Source: Laspinema sp. D2d
GTDB lineage: Bacteria; Cyanobacteriota; Cyanobacteriia; Cyanobacteriales; Laspinemataceae
Assembly (NCBI RefSeq): GCF_025370755.1
Contig: NZ_JAMXFC010000006.1
Coordinates: 1-64,000 of the forward strand
Length of the DNA stretch: 64,000 bases
Direction: 5' to 3'
Shown here: positions 8,890 through 16,442 of the stretch, piece by piece
How positions within the stretch are numbered: position 1 is the stretch's first letter
How the letters are laid out: every line of letters begins with the position of its first letter
Translations under genes and position numbers: made by a program
The notes under the pieces: generated by a model
Seen by the model: only the letters and a program-made list of their open reading frames with translations
Database searches by the model: none
What the model was told of the DNA's origin: nothing

Positions 8890-9546
8890 ACCCATTGCCA
8901 AGAGGATCAAACAGGGTGCTGAAAACTAATGAGATCTAGTGTTTACCAGAGTTATCCGGTCCATTCTTTTGGAGTGCGAGCATCGGGCTGGCTCTTGACA
9001 AGAGCGCGCCCGATGTGATGCCTCCAGCACACTTATAGAAGGCACACCTTTAACTATCTACTGGGGCTGTGCCATCCGGTTATTCTCTTTCTGTGATGGG
9101 ATACCGACGCTCTATACCATCGCACTTTGAACTCATCTAAAAAATATCGGTCTATAAATACCTACCCGGATTTTCACTAATCCCACCGGGAACAGTCCAT
9201 TTCTAATCTATTGAGTATAAAAACCCTTAAGCGGTTTGAAACGAAGCAAAAAACGGGAGATTAACAACCAACGGGGTGCAAAAAGCATCTCACTCATTCA
9301 CCGTTTATTCTCAACGTTATTATCCCCGTTAGCGTATCTACTAAATTGCTTCCTGCTCTTGTTTTTTATCCTTGCTAATGCTTTAATAGAGATAGGAATA
9401 GTTTATGTCAAAAAAAATCCCATTTTTTCCATAAAAAAACCGGGACGGCAAGCCCCAGCGATGCCCAAATTGAATTCAGTGCTTAGGGGGCAACGGACTC
9501 CAGTAAAGAATAAGGGGCTTTTAAGCCATAAGGAGAGTAACGTAAA
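8890..9546. other. 657-base stretch between pentapeptide genes 2 and 3
   Basis: No convincing gene. A frame from a TTG at 9236 runs to 9613 and would encode a 125-residue protein with one hydrophobic segment, but it overlaps the next gene by 67 bases in another frame and has no ribosome-binding site, so I reject it. A strong hairpin lies at 8981-9015. The last part holds the ribosome-binding site AAGGAG at about 9528-9533 of the third pentapeptide gene. Confidence 0.5.
8981..9015. repeat. imperfect 16-bp hairpin without T-run
   Basis: CATCGGGC (8981-8988) pairs with GCCCGATG (9008-9015), and inside it GCTCTT (8991-8996) pairs with AAGAGC (9000-9005), leaving a 2x2 internal mismatch and a 3-base loop. 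It is 92 bases after a stop codon but no T-run follows, so it may be a repeat element or an RNA processing site rather than a terminator. Confidence 0.55.
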
Positions 9547-10539
9547 ATGGATACTAATGAACTCCTCGAACGGTATGCAGCAGGAGAGCGATCGTTTAGA
9601 GATGTTAATTTAAACGGAGCCAACCTGGAACGAGCTAACCTAGCCGGATGTGATTTTTCTGGGGCTTATTTTGTCGGGGCCAACTTATCTCGGGCGATCT
9701 TGACTGGGGCCAATTTACACCTCGCTTTTTTACATCGTGCTGACCTGAGTTTTGCTAAATTAAATGAAGTGCGATTGACTCATGCAGATTTAACCAAAGC
9801 TAACTTAAAAGGTGCGTATCTGGTTAAGTCTATTCTCACGGCAGCGCGACTCAGTGGAGCAATCCTGTCCGGGGTGAATTTGCGGTTAGCTAATTTAGGC
9901 GGGGTGAATTTTTGTGGAGCGGATTTGCGCGGAATTAATTTGCGAGCCGCCAACTTAGTCAATGCTAACCTAAATTGGGCCAACCTCAGCGGTGCTAGAT
10001 TGAGTGGGGCATTGTTGCGGGGAGCATCATTAACGGGAGTTAATCTCACACAAGCTTATCTGAATGGGGTAGACCTCAATAGCGTCCAGTTGGAGGGAGT
10101 CAACCTCAGTGGAGCAAAACTCAGCGGGGCCAATCTCTCCTTAGCCAATTTAAGCGCTGCAAACTTAAGTTCAGCCCAGATGCGGGTGTCATTTTTGTTT
10201 CGGGCGAACCTTCACGCTGCCTGCTTGAATGGCGCAAATTTGACTCGGAGTGACCTCTGTGAGGCAAACTTGAGTAAAGCGGATTTATCTTATGTGAACC
10301 TCCAAAATGCAGACTTGACGGGAGCCCTTTTGGTACAATCCAATTTGTTTCAAGCCAATTTAACCGATGTGAGCTTGCAGGGCGCTTGTTTATGTGGTTC
10401 AAACTTTAATGTAGCCGAATTGCGAGGGGCCAATTTAAGTGAGGCGGATTTGCGAGGAGCCTATTTTGAACCCTCACATTGGGAAGATATGTCCCTGCCT
10501 GATACTCGCGAGATGCAGGATGGCCGAATTTACGAATAG
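9547..10539 (+). CDS. pentapeptide-repeat protein (paralogue 3)
   Basis: A 330-residue protein with the same cap as its two neighbours (MDTNELLERYAAGERSFRD), then about 290 residues of A(N/D)LXX repeats and a short non-repeat tail (FEPSHWEDMSLPDTREMQDGR) unlike the two paralogues, which end in GAxMPxG. The start is well supported by AAGGAG about 13 bases upstream of ATG 9547. It is presumably cytosolic, with no catalytic motif. The shared cap and same orientation within 5.5 kb indicate local duplication. Role unknown; the cap may be a binding or oligomerisation element specific to this subgroup. Confidence 0.9.
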   Translation: MDTNELLERYAAGERSFRDVNLNGANLERANLAGCDFSGAYFVGANLSRAILTGANLHLAFLHRADLSFAKLNEVRLTHADLTKANLKGAYLVKSILTAARLSGAILSGVNLRLANLGGVNFCGADLRGINLRAANLVNANLNWANLSGARLSGALLRGASLTGVNLTQAYLNGVDLNSVQLEGVNLSGAKLSGANLSLANLSAANLSSAQMRVSFLFRANLHAACLNGANLTRSDLCEANLSKADLSYVNLQNADLTGALLVQSNLFQANLTDVSLQGACLCGSNFNVAELRGANLSEADLRGAYFEPSHWEDMSLPDTREMQDGRIYE

Positions 10540-10590
10540 TCAGAAATTCATCCGGTTAGGCAAAATGCCGGTACAATTTCCCCAAATATA

Positions 10591-10635
10591 ATCTAAAAGT
10601 AGGGACAGGGAAAAACCCTGTCCCTACTTTTAGAT
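10591..10635. terminator. perfect 20-bp inverted repeat, probable terminator of pentapeptide gene 3
   Basis: ATCTAAAAGTAGGGACAGGG (10591-10610) and its exact reverse complement (10616-10635) flank an AAAAA loop. It lies 52 bases after the stop codon. The outer part of the stem is A/T rich, so in either direction it can act as a U-tract; it may also be a small mobile palindromic repeat. Confidence 0.6.
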
Positions 10636-10723
10636 TTACCGCCCTGTAACCGATAGGCGATCGCTTTCATCACGTCGTTAGAGCAAATATCGGGAAGGAT
10701 TTATAATACCCCAGGTAAAATTC

Positions 10724-11149
10724 ATGAAAGAATCAGTTGGGTCATTAAGAGCTTTTTTGGGTGTAGTTGGGATACTCAGTATCCTCAACAACTTGGGTGA
10801 CCTTTATCTATATCTAAAGTGGGATAACCAAAATTTAATCGGCATTCTTTTGACAATCATTGGCTTAGGGCTGTCCGGTCTTTTCGTATATTTGAGTTTT
10901 AATTTAAAGCCGTTACTCTTGAATTCATTTCATTTTGTGAGAAGAGTAATTTTCGCGAGTACAGTATTTCACCTATTTTCCTTTGTCTTCTATTGCCTAG
11001 TTTACCCAGGAGTTTACAAATTTATTCAGCCCTTTTATGGGATGTTAATGTGTTGGTATCTTTTCGTTACCATTAATCGGTTATCTCGTTCCTTGCAAGA
11101 GGAACTTGTACAAATTGTGAGTGAGAATAACAAGCCATCCGAACGGTAA
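10724..11149 (+). CDS. hypothetical four-helix membrane protein
   Basis: A 141-residue hydrophobic protein of no family I recognise. Four membrane helices are visible: about residues 8-30 (RAFLGVVGILSILNNLGDLY), 38-58 (LIGILLTIIGLGLSGLFVYL), 74-96 (VIFASTVFHLFSFVFYCLVY) and 102-118 (QPFYGMLMCWYLFVTINRL). The charged C-terminus (SLQEELVQIVSENNKPSER) probably faces the cytoplasm. It lies alone, 88 bases after the palindrome ending the pentapeptide gene, on the same strand. A/T-rich codon use compared with its neighbours hints at a different history, but this is weak. Confidence 0.7.
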   Translation: MKESVGSLRAFLGVVGILSILNNLGDLYLYLKWDNQNLIGILLTIIGLGLSGLFVYLSFNLKPLLLNSFHFVRRVIFASTVFHLFSFVFYCLVYPGVYKFIQPFYGMLMCWYLFVTINRLSRSLQEELVQIVSENNKPSER

Positions 11150-11517
11150 CAAGAGTTGTTTCTAAACCTTACAGAATAGAGGCGATCGGCCTGACTGACA
11201 GCAACAGCGCGCCTTCCTCTCTCCCAGTCCCCTACTCAGCGTTTCCCCCCATCTTCCCCCAAGCGCCAAATATTATAGATTTCCCACAATCTGTACACCC
11301 AACAAAACTAGACCAGGGAATACCCTACAATAAAAACCAGAGCGGATATTCCGCAGCGCCAAACCCAAGTAGAAGCGAAGCATTCCCCCATAAATCGGAC
11401 AATTGACCGAAAATGCACCCACCGAATGCCACCCCTCCCCCGGCAACCCAAGCGCCACCCCCCTATTCCATCCGCCTAAGTCAAAAAAAGCCCACTAAGC
11501 AACGCTGAGGTTGAGTG
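11150..11517. other. leader region of the Roco gene
   Basis: No gene seen in 368 bases. The last 70 bases (from 11448) are duplicated in front of the second LRR gene at 14639, including the ribosome-binding site GAGG seven bases before the ATG, so both copies share the proximal leader. Confidence 0.5.
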
Positions 11518-11580
11518 ATGACAGAAGAAGAACTACTGCAAATTATCCAAAAAGCTGCCGAGGATGAGGTAACCTCCCTC
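11448..11580 (+). repeat. duplicated segment, copy 1 (leader and 5' end of Roco gene)
   Basis: This stretch matches 14639-14770 closely, from CCAAGCGCCACCCCCC through the ribosome-binding site and the first 18 or so codons (MTEEELLQIIQ). Similarity continues into the LRR region of both genes. The copies differ at scattered positions, so the duplication is not recent. Confidence 0.85.
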
Positions 11581-14376
11581 GACCTTTCTAACAAGAAATT
11601 GAAAAAGCTGCCGCCGGAAATTGGGCAACTCTCCCATCTGACACAGCTAAACCTCTGGGAAAATCGACTCAGAGCACTGCCGCCGGAAATTGGGCAACTC
11701 TCCCATCTGACACAGCTAAACCTCGGATATAATCAACTGAGTGAGTTGCCGCCGGAAATTGGGCAACTCTCTAATCTGACAACCCTCGACCTTTGGGACA
11801 ATGAACTGAGTGAGTTGCCGCCGGAAATTGGGGAACTCTCCAATCTGACAACCCTCGACCTCCGCAACAACCAACTGAGTGTGCTGCCGCCAGAAATAGG
11901 GCAACTCTCCAATCTGATCCAGCTATCACTCGACGGCAATCAATTGATTGCGCTGCCCCCGGAAATTGCCAATCTCACTAACCTCAAAGCTATCAACCTT
12001 GAAGAAATACTAGAAGACGCCCCCTTCCTAATCTACCTAAGACATCGGAACAAGGGCCGCTTCCTCCTTGAAGAAAAACCAGAAAGAAGTTCGGAAGACA
12101 CCCTCTTCCTCGGTAGCAACCTCCTCACTTCCCCACCCCCGGAAATCTTAAACCAAGGAATTGACGCCACTTTAGCCTACCTACAAGAAGCACTCCCCAC
12201 ACAAAAACCCCAATGGGTATCCAAACTTATTGTGGTGGGCGAGGGGGGTGTGGGCAAAACCTCTCTATTAAAAGTCCTGCGCAGCGAACCATTCAACCCC
12301 CAGGAATCCACCACTCATGGCATCGATATCCGCATCCTGGAATTCCCCCATCCTAGTAAACCCGAGGTCACGATGCAACTGAACGCTTGGGACTTTGGCG
12401 GACAGCAAATCTATCATGCTACCCATCAATTTTTCCTCACCAACCGCTCCTTATTCCTCCTCGCCTGGAATGCGCGCTATGGCTATGAACAGGGTAAACT
12501 TTATTATTGGCTCGATACTCTCTCCTCCCTTGCTCCCGACTCTCCGATTCTGCTGATTGCCACCCAAATCGACGATCGCCATCCCAGCATTCCCCTGGCC
12601 GAACTCCAGGGCAAATATCCCCAAATTGTCGGACAGTGCGAAATCAGCAGCAAAACCGGAGAAGGAATCGACAATCTGCGCGACTGGATCACCAAAACTG
12701 CCGCCCAACTGCCCTTGATGGGGGAACTCTGGCCGAAAACTTGGCTTGATGCCGCCAATGACATTCGTTCCCTCTCGGAAAAATACATCACGCCGCAACA
12801 ATTGGAAACCCGGATGACCGAAGCAGGGGTTTCCCCGGATAGCATTCCCATTCTCAGAAAATATCTCCACGAACTCGGCGAAATTCTCTATTTCCACGAT
12901 AATCCCGCACTCAATGAAATCGTTATCCTCAAACCGGAATGGGTGACGGAACATATCAGCCGAGTTTTAAGCAGTGAAACGGTCAAACAGCGCCAGGGCA
13001 TTCTCACACGCACGGAAATGAACCAACTCTGGCAAGACCTCGACCCCTTCATGCGCCAGAATTTCCTCCGCTTGCTGGAGCAGTTTGACCTCTCCTACAT
13101 AATTCGCAACGAGGCAGAATCTGTTCCCGAAGATGCCAGCTTAATCGTGGAATGTTTGCCCTTAGATCCGCCGAACTATCAACCCCGATGGGATGGAATT
13201 CTCACCACCGGCAACTGTCAGGAAATGTCAATGAAATGGCAACTCAATACCATCCCGGCAGGAATTCCGACCTGGTTTATCGCCCGATCGCACCGCTTTT
13301 CCACCGGCATCCACTGGCGCAACGGGGCCTTACTCGCTGATAGCAACTCCGCAAAACATTTAGCCTTAGTCCAGGCATTTCCCCAACAAAACTATCTGCA
13401 ATTAACCGTGCGCGGTGCCACCCCGCAGAATTTCTTCACCCTCCTGCGCGACGGCATAGAATTGACCTTAAGCCGCTTTAAAGGATTGCAGGTGAAACGC
13501 ACCATACCCTGTTCCGTTGTCGGCTGTCCACAGGGTTCACAGGAATTTGACCAGCAGAACTTACAAAAGCGCTGGGAAAACAATCGCTTAAGCCTGGAAT
13601 GTCCGGACTGTATGGACAATATCTCAGTGGTTAAATTGCTCTATGGGTTAGACATCAACCCGCAAAATCTCGCCGCTTCTCCTGCCAATGCTGACAAACA
13701 AACCGCCGTTTTATTATCCCGTCTTGATCAATTAGAGCAAAATGTCATTACCCGACAAACCGAAATAGCAACGGGAAATCGGGAATTAGTCCAACGTGAG
13801 TTTACCAAAATTTTCCACATCGAACAACAAAAAATCGAATCCCACTGTCCCAGTGTATTTGCCTTGCGTCCCCGCGATAGCGCAAACTGGAAAAAGAAGC
13901 TATTGGGGCAGAAGTCTGAGTTACAACTGTATTGCGAAGCACCAGGAGAATGGCATCCGGCACTTGATGGCGGTTTGTATGAAATAGACGATCCCGCCGA
14001 ATGGTTTAAAGTCATGGCACCGCACATTCAGAAGTTAGCCAAAATTTTAAAATATGCCAAGCCATTGATTCAACTGGATGTGGAACCCTACGAAAAATTG
14101 CTGGCGGAAAGAGATATCGAATTCATGGAACATTTAGCAGCAGAATTGCCCAAATTACAAGGTGCGGACCCACAGAATTTGCTACACCCTGCGGGGACGG
14201 AAACCCGAAAACATTATGACCTAGAACGCCTCCAGGGAGCTGCTCTACGGAGGTTGCGGCAACTTTTGGACGAAAAAGACCCGCCTCAGCATTGGGGTGG
14301 CTTGCGGAAGGTTTTGACGCCGGAAGGACATTATTTGTGGTTGTGCGAACATCATGCCAAACAGTATCAGCGGTAA
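11518..14376 (+). CDS. Roco protein: LRR-Roc GTPase-COR
   Basis: A 952-residue protein. Residues about 24-165 are six 23-residue leucine-rich repeats (LPPEIGQLSNLTTLDL...). Residues about 236-400 form a Ras-like Roc GTPase: P-loop GEGGVGKTS near 241-248, switch II WDFGGQQIYHATHQFF near 290, base-recognition ATQIDD near 348. A COR dimerisation domain follows (WLDAANDIRSLSEKY...), then a tail with paired cysteines (ECPDC near 700) and a conserved region ending EGHYLWLCEHHAKQYQR. Bacterial Roco proteins are dimerisation-regulated GTPases of largely unknown role. ATG 11518 follows GAGG by seven bases; GTG 11515 is possible. A decayed paralogue follows downstream. Confidence 0.93.
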   Translation: MTEEELLQIIQKAAEDEVTSLDLSNKKLKKLPPEIGQLSHLTQLNLWENRLRALPPEIGQLSHLTQLNLGYNQLSELPPEIGQLSNLTTLDLWDNELSELPPEIGELSNLTTLDLRNNQLSVLPPEIGQLSNLIQLSLDGNQLIALPPEIANLTNLKAINLEEILEDAPFLIYLRHRNKGRFLLEEKPERSSEDTLFLGSNLLTSPPPEILNQGIDATLAYLQEALPTQKPQWVSKLIVVGEGGVGKTSLLKVLRSEPFNPQESTTHGIDIRILEFPHPSKPEVTMQLNAWDFGGQQIYHATHQFFLTNRSLFLLAWNARYGYEQGKLYYWLDTLSSLAPDSPILLIATQIDDRHPSIPLAELQGKYPQIVGQCEISSKTGEGIDNLRDWITKTAAQLPLMGELWPKTWLDAANDIRSLSEKYITPQQLETRMTEAGVSPDSIPILRKYLHELGEILYFHDNPALNEIVILKPEWVTEHISRVLSSETVKQRQGILTRTEMNQLWQDLDPFMRQNFLRLLEQFDLSYIIRNEAESVPEDASLIVECLPLDPPNYQPRWDGILTTGNCQEMSMKWQLNTIPAGIPTWFIARSHRFSTGIHWRNGALLADSNSAKHLALVQAFPQQNYLQLTVRGATPQNFFTLLRDGIELTLSRFKGLQVKRTIPCSVVGCPQGSQEFDQQNLQKRWENNRLSLECPDCMDNISVVKLLYGLDINPQNLAASPANADKQTAVLLSRLDQLEQNVITRQTEIATGNRELVQREFTKIFHIEQQKIESHCPSVFALRPRDSANWKKKLLGQKSELQLYCEAPGEWHPALDGGLYEIDDPAEWFKVMAPHIQKLAKILKYAKPLIQLDVEPYEKLLAERDIEFMEHLAAELPKLQGADPQNLLHPAGTETRKHYDLERLQGAALRRLRQLLDEKDPPQHWGGLRKVLTPEGHYLWLCEHHAKQYQR

Positions 14377-14523
14377 TTGGGGAAAATTGGGTGAGGAGAA
14401 GGCAGTGCCTTGTCCTTAACTCGCGCCACAATTCGCTAAAATTGCGATCGCAACCAACCAGACTCCTTGGAAACCCTCGGCGATCGCTTTGATTGCCCGT
14501 TAGTAGTAGGGCAATAGTTAATC

Positions 14524-14670
14524 ATGGGTAGACTGGCTGGATTTGGCGATCGAGAAATTGTCAAAATTCTAAAATTGTTGGGCTTTGTTTTTGACCGGCA
14601 AGCGGCAGGAAGCCATGAAATTTGGTATAATTCCGAAACCAAGCGCCACCCCCCAACCCCATCCGCCTGA
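14524..14670 (+). pseudogene. hicA toxin fragment, cut by the Roco-leader duplication
   Basis: The frame reads MGRLAGFGDREIVKILKLLG then FVFDRQAAGSHEIWYN, the start of a HicA/YcfA mRNA-interferase toxin with its catalytic histidine (GSHEIW). After SETK the frame enters sequence identical in origin to the leader of the Roco gene and stops at TGA 14668. Intact HicA proteins of this type are about 70-80 residues, so roughly the last third is lost. No hicB antitoxin gene is adjacent. The breakpoint lies near 14638-14650. Confidence 0.75.
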
Positions 14671-14770
14671 GTCAAAAAAAGCCCGACAAGCACCGCTGAG
14701 GTTGAGTGATGACAGAAGAAGAACTGCTGCAAATTATCCAACAAGCTGCCGAGGAAAAGGTAACCTCTCT
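14639..14770 (+). repeat. duplicated segment, copy 2 (leader and 5' end of LRR gene)
   Basis: Counterpart of 11448-11580, with the same ribosome-binding site and first codons. Its left boundary falls inside the hicA fragment, which shows the segment was inserted or recombined into a pre-existing hicA gene. Confidence 0.85.
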
Positions 14771-15491
14771 CACCCTTTCATCCCAGGATTTCACAACGTT
14801 ACCGCCGGAAATTGGGCAACTCTCCAATCTGACTGAGCTATACCTCAGCAGTAATGAACTCAGAGCGCTGCCGCCGGAAATTGGGCAACTCTCCAATCTG
14901 AGATGGCTATACCTCAACAACAATCAACTGAGTGTGCTGCCGTCGGAAATTGGGCAACTCTCCAATCTGACTGAGCTATCCCTCGACAACAATCAACTGA
15001 GTGAGCTACCGCCGGAAATTGGGCAACTCTCCAATCTGACTATGCTATCCCTCGGGGACAATCAACTGAGTGAGCTACCGCCAGAAATTGGACAACTCTC
15101 CAATCTCACTGTGCTAACCCTCTGGGAGAATCAACTGAGTGCACTCCCCCCAGAAATTGGGCAACTCTCCAATCTGACTATGCTAGATTTCTTGAGCAAT
15201 CAACTGAGTACACTCCCCCCGGAAATTGGACAACTCTCCAATCTGACTGAGCTATTCCTAGGGGAAAATCAACTCATTGCGCTGCCGCCGGAAATTGGGC
15301 AACTCTCCAATCTAATACAGCTAGACATTTGGAGCAATCAACTGAGTACCCTCCCCCCGGAAATGGGGCAACTCTCTAATCTGAAATGGCTAAAGCTTGA
15401 TAAGAACCCACTCACCTTCCCACCGTCAGAAATTGTCAGACAAGGGCATGAAGCAGTTTTAACCTACTTGCGCGAACAACTCCAGATCTAA
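14709..15491 (+). CDS. leucine-rich-repeat protein, truncated paralogue of the Roco protein
   Basis: The 260-residue product starts like the Roco protein (MTEEELLQIIQQAAEEKVTS) and has nine 23-residue LRRs (LPPEIGQLSNLTELYL...), three more than the upstream gene, then FPPSEIVRQGHEAVLTYLRE, which matches the linker before the Roc domain. It stops at 15491, and directly behind it the same frame still encodes a broken Roc P-loop. It is therefore best read as the LRR half of a former Roco gene; the LRR product could still be made and act as a binding protein. ATG 14709 is the equivalent of the Roco start. Repeats are near identical except at the exposed variable positions. Confidence 0.85.
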   Translation: MTEEELLQIIQQAAEEKVTSLTLSSQDFTTLPPEIGQLSNLTELYLSSNELRALPPEIGQLSNLRWLYLNNNQLSVLPSEIGQLSNLTELSLDNNQLSELPPEIGQLSNLTMLSLGDNQLSELPPEIGQLSNLTVLTLWENQLSALPPEIGQLSNLTMLDFLSNQLSTLPPEIGQLSNLTELFLGENQLIALPPEIGQLSNLIQLDIWSNQLSTLPPEMGQLSNLKWLKLDKNPLTFPPSEIVRQGHEAVLTYLREQLQI

Positions 15492-15552
15492 CAATCCCAA
15501 TGAATAGCCAAACCTATCGTCGTGGGTGAGGGGGGAGTGGGCAAAACCTCTC
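15492..15552 (+). pseudogene. remnant of a Roc GTPase domain (P-loop only)
   Basis: In the frame of the preceding LRR gene the sequence reads QSQ, TGA stop, IAKPIVVGEGGVGKTS, against PQWVSKLIVVGEGGVGKTS in the intact Roco protein. The tryptophan codon has become a stop and homology ends immediately after KTS, where another gene fragment begins. Confidence 0.85.
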
Positions 15553-15765
15553 GCACGGCAACACGATCGCACTGTAGAAGCGGAAGTGAAAGCAATTTTA
15601 GAAGCAGCCATCGAAGCGGAATCCGTCAAACAGCAGGCGATCGCAGCACAAGCCTGGGAAAAACTTGATCGCGCTAGAGCGAAATATGCAGGATGCACCT
15701 TTAGCGATAGTGCAGAACTTTTGCGAGAGGACCGAACCCAATTTTACCATCCAGCAATAGACTGA
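15550..15765 (+). pseudogene. 3' part of a FitA/VapB-like antitoxin gene
   Basis: In a different frame from the P-loop remnant, about 70 residues read ARQHDRTVEAEVKAILEAAI and so on to DRTQFYHPAID. This resembles the region after the ribbon-helix-helix strand in FitA/VapB-type antitoxins (the RTVEAEVKAIL helix). The N-terminal strand and start codon are missing, replaced by the Roc remnant, and no PIN-domain toxin gene follows. A GTG at 15526 could give a chimeric product, but this is unlikely to be functional. Family call is from motif resemblance. Confidence 0.55.
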
Positions 15766-15774
15766 AATCTTCCC

Positions 15775-16014
15775 CTACCCATCCCCTTGTTTCGTGGGAA
15801 TAGGGGGTTGATTTTCCTGAGTTACTCTAATCAAAAACCGTAGAGCCTCATTCACCGCTTCTGCATCTGGGAACACCTCCGCTACATCCGGAGCGAGTTG
15901 AATAGTTGTCCCACCGAAACTTTGGCGCTTTGACCCCATTTTTCTCACCCGTAAACTGCGTAAATCGTACTCCGGGCGAAGTTCATCTGTCATCGGTTCC
16001 TCATCCCTCTTCAT
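15775..16014 (-). CDS. BrnA-like antitoxin partner of BrnT
   Basis: A small protein of about 79 residues, partner of the upstream toxin gene with which it overlaps by 14 bases. The recognisable part is DELRPEYDLRSLRVRKMG followed by SFGGTTIQLAPDVAEVFP and NEALRFLIRV, the form of short DNA-binding antitoxins found downstream of brnT in cyanobacteria. The start at 16014 has GGAG five bases upstream; an alternative ATG at 15993 (MTDELRPEYDL) has GAGGA at good spacing, leaves a short gap to brnT, and is nearly as likely. It is expected to neutralise the toxin and repress the operon. Confidence 0.75.
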   Translation of the reverse strand: MKRDEEPMTDELRPEYDLRSLRVRKMGSKRQSFGGTTIQLAPDVAEVFPDAEAVNEALRFLIRVTQENQPPIPTKQGDG

Positions 16015-16273
16015 AAGTTCTCCGTTCACTCTGGGTTACAGTTCTTGCACTAATAATCCGAATTCCCTTTCCTCGTTCCGTGTAAGCCACTAGCAACAAA
16101 CGTCCCTGCTGCGATTCTCCCATAATAATATAGCGATCTTCCTCTTCGGAATGATCCGGATCGTAGAAATCTACATACAGCGGATCCGCGAACACTGTCT
16201 TCGCTTCCTCAAAGGACACCCCATGTTTTACAAAATTAGAAGCCGCTTTTGCTTCATTCCATTCAAATTCCAT
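16001..16273 (-). CDS. BrnT-family ribonuclease toxin
   Basis: A 90-residue protein: MEFEWNEAKAASNFVKHGVS, FEEAKTVFADP, DPDHSEEEDRYIIMGES and RIISARTVTQSERRTYEEG are the characteristic blocks of BrnT (DUF497), an RNase-fold toxin of type II systems. The gene is intact, first in its operon and followed by an overlapping antitoxin gene, so the pair is probably functional. It is downstream of groEL on the same strand but separated by a terminator. It adjoins remnants of two other toxin-antitoxin systems at 14524 and 15550. Confidence 0.9.
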   Translation of the reverse strand: MEFEWNEAKAASNFVKHGVSFEEAKTVFADPLYVDFYDPDHSEEEDRYIIMGESQQGRLLLVAYTERGKGIRIISARTVTQSERRTYEEG

Positions 16274-16310
16274 ACCTAGCAGATGCCCTTACAGTTTAAC
16301 CCCCCAAAAC

Positions 16311-16344
16311 AAAAGGGGGGCAGGCAATAGCCTATCCCCCTTTT
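16311..16344 (-). terminator. terminator behind groEL
   Basis: AAAAGGGGG (16311-16319) pairs with CCCCCTTTT (16336-16344), with an inner AGGC-AATA-GCCT stem. On the minus strand the stem is followed by TTTTGTTTT. It separates groEL from brnT; the + strand side ends in TTTTATTTTA, so it may work in both directions. Confidence 0.75.
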
Positions 16345-16376
16345 ATTTTACGGTGCGTTAATTAATTGTAACGCCA

Positions 16377-16442
16377 CCCATTCAAACCTTAGTAGTCGAA
16401 GTCACCGCACCCATTCAAACCTTAGTAGTCGAAGTCACCGCC
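16377..16442. repeat. 33-bp tandem duplication of the groEL 3' end
   Basis: Two copies, 16377-16409 and 16410-16442, differ only at the last base. Each contains the codons for CGDFDY or GGDFDY, the TAA stop and the following 12 bases. The period is a multiple of three, so the extra copy continues the groEL frame after its stop. Confidence 0.9.

Noticed and set aside
9236-9613. 125-codon frame from TTG with one hydrophobic segment
   Set aside because: It overlaps the well-supported pentapeptide gene by 67 bases in another frame, has no ribosome-binding site and no family resemblance.
14800-15380. regular 69-base repeats suggesting a CRISPR-like array
   Set aside because: The period equals 23 codons of an open LRR frame with conserved leucines, so these are protein repeats.
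11518-15491. diversity-generating retroelement acting on the LRR genes
   Set aside because: No reverse transcriptase, template repeat or adenine-specific variation is visible in the window.
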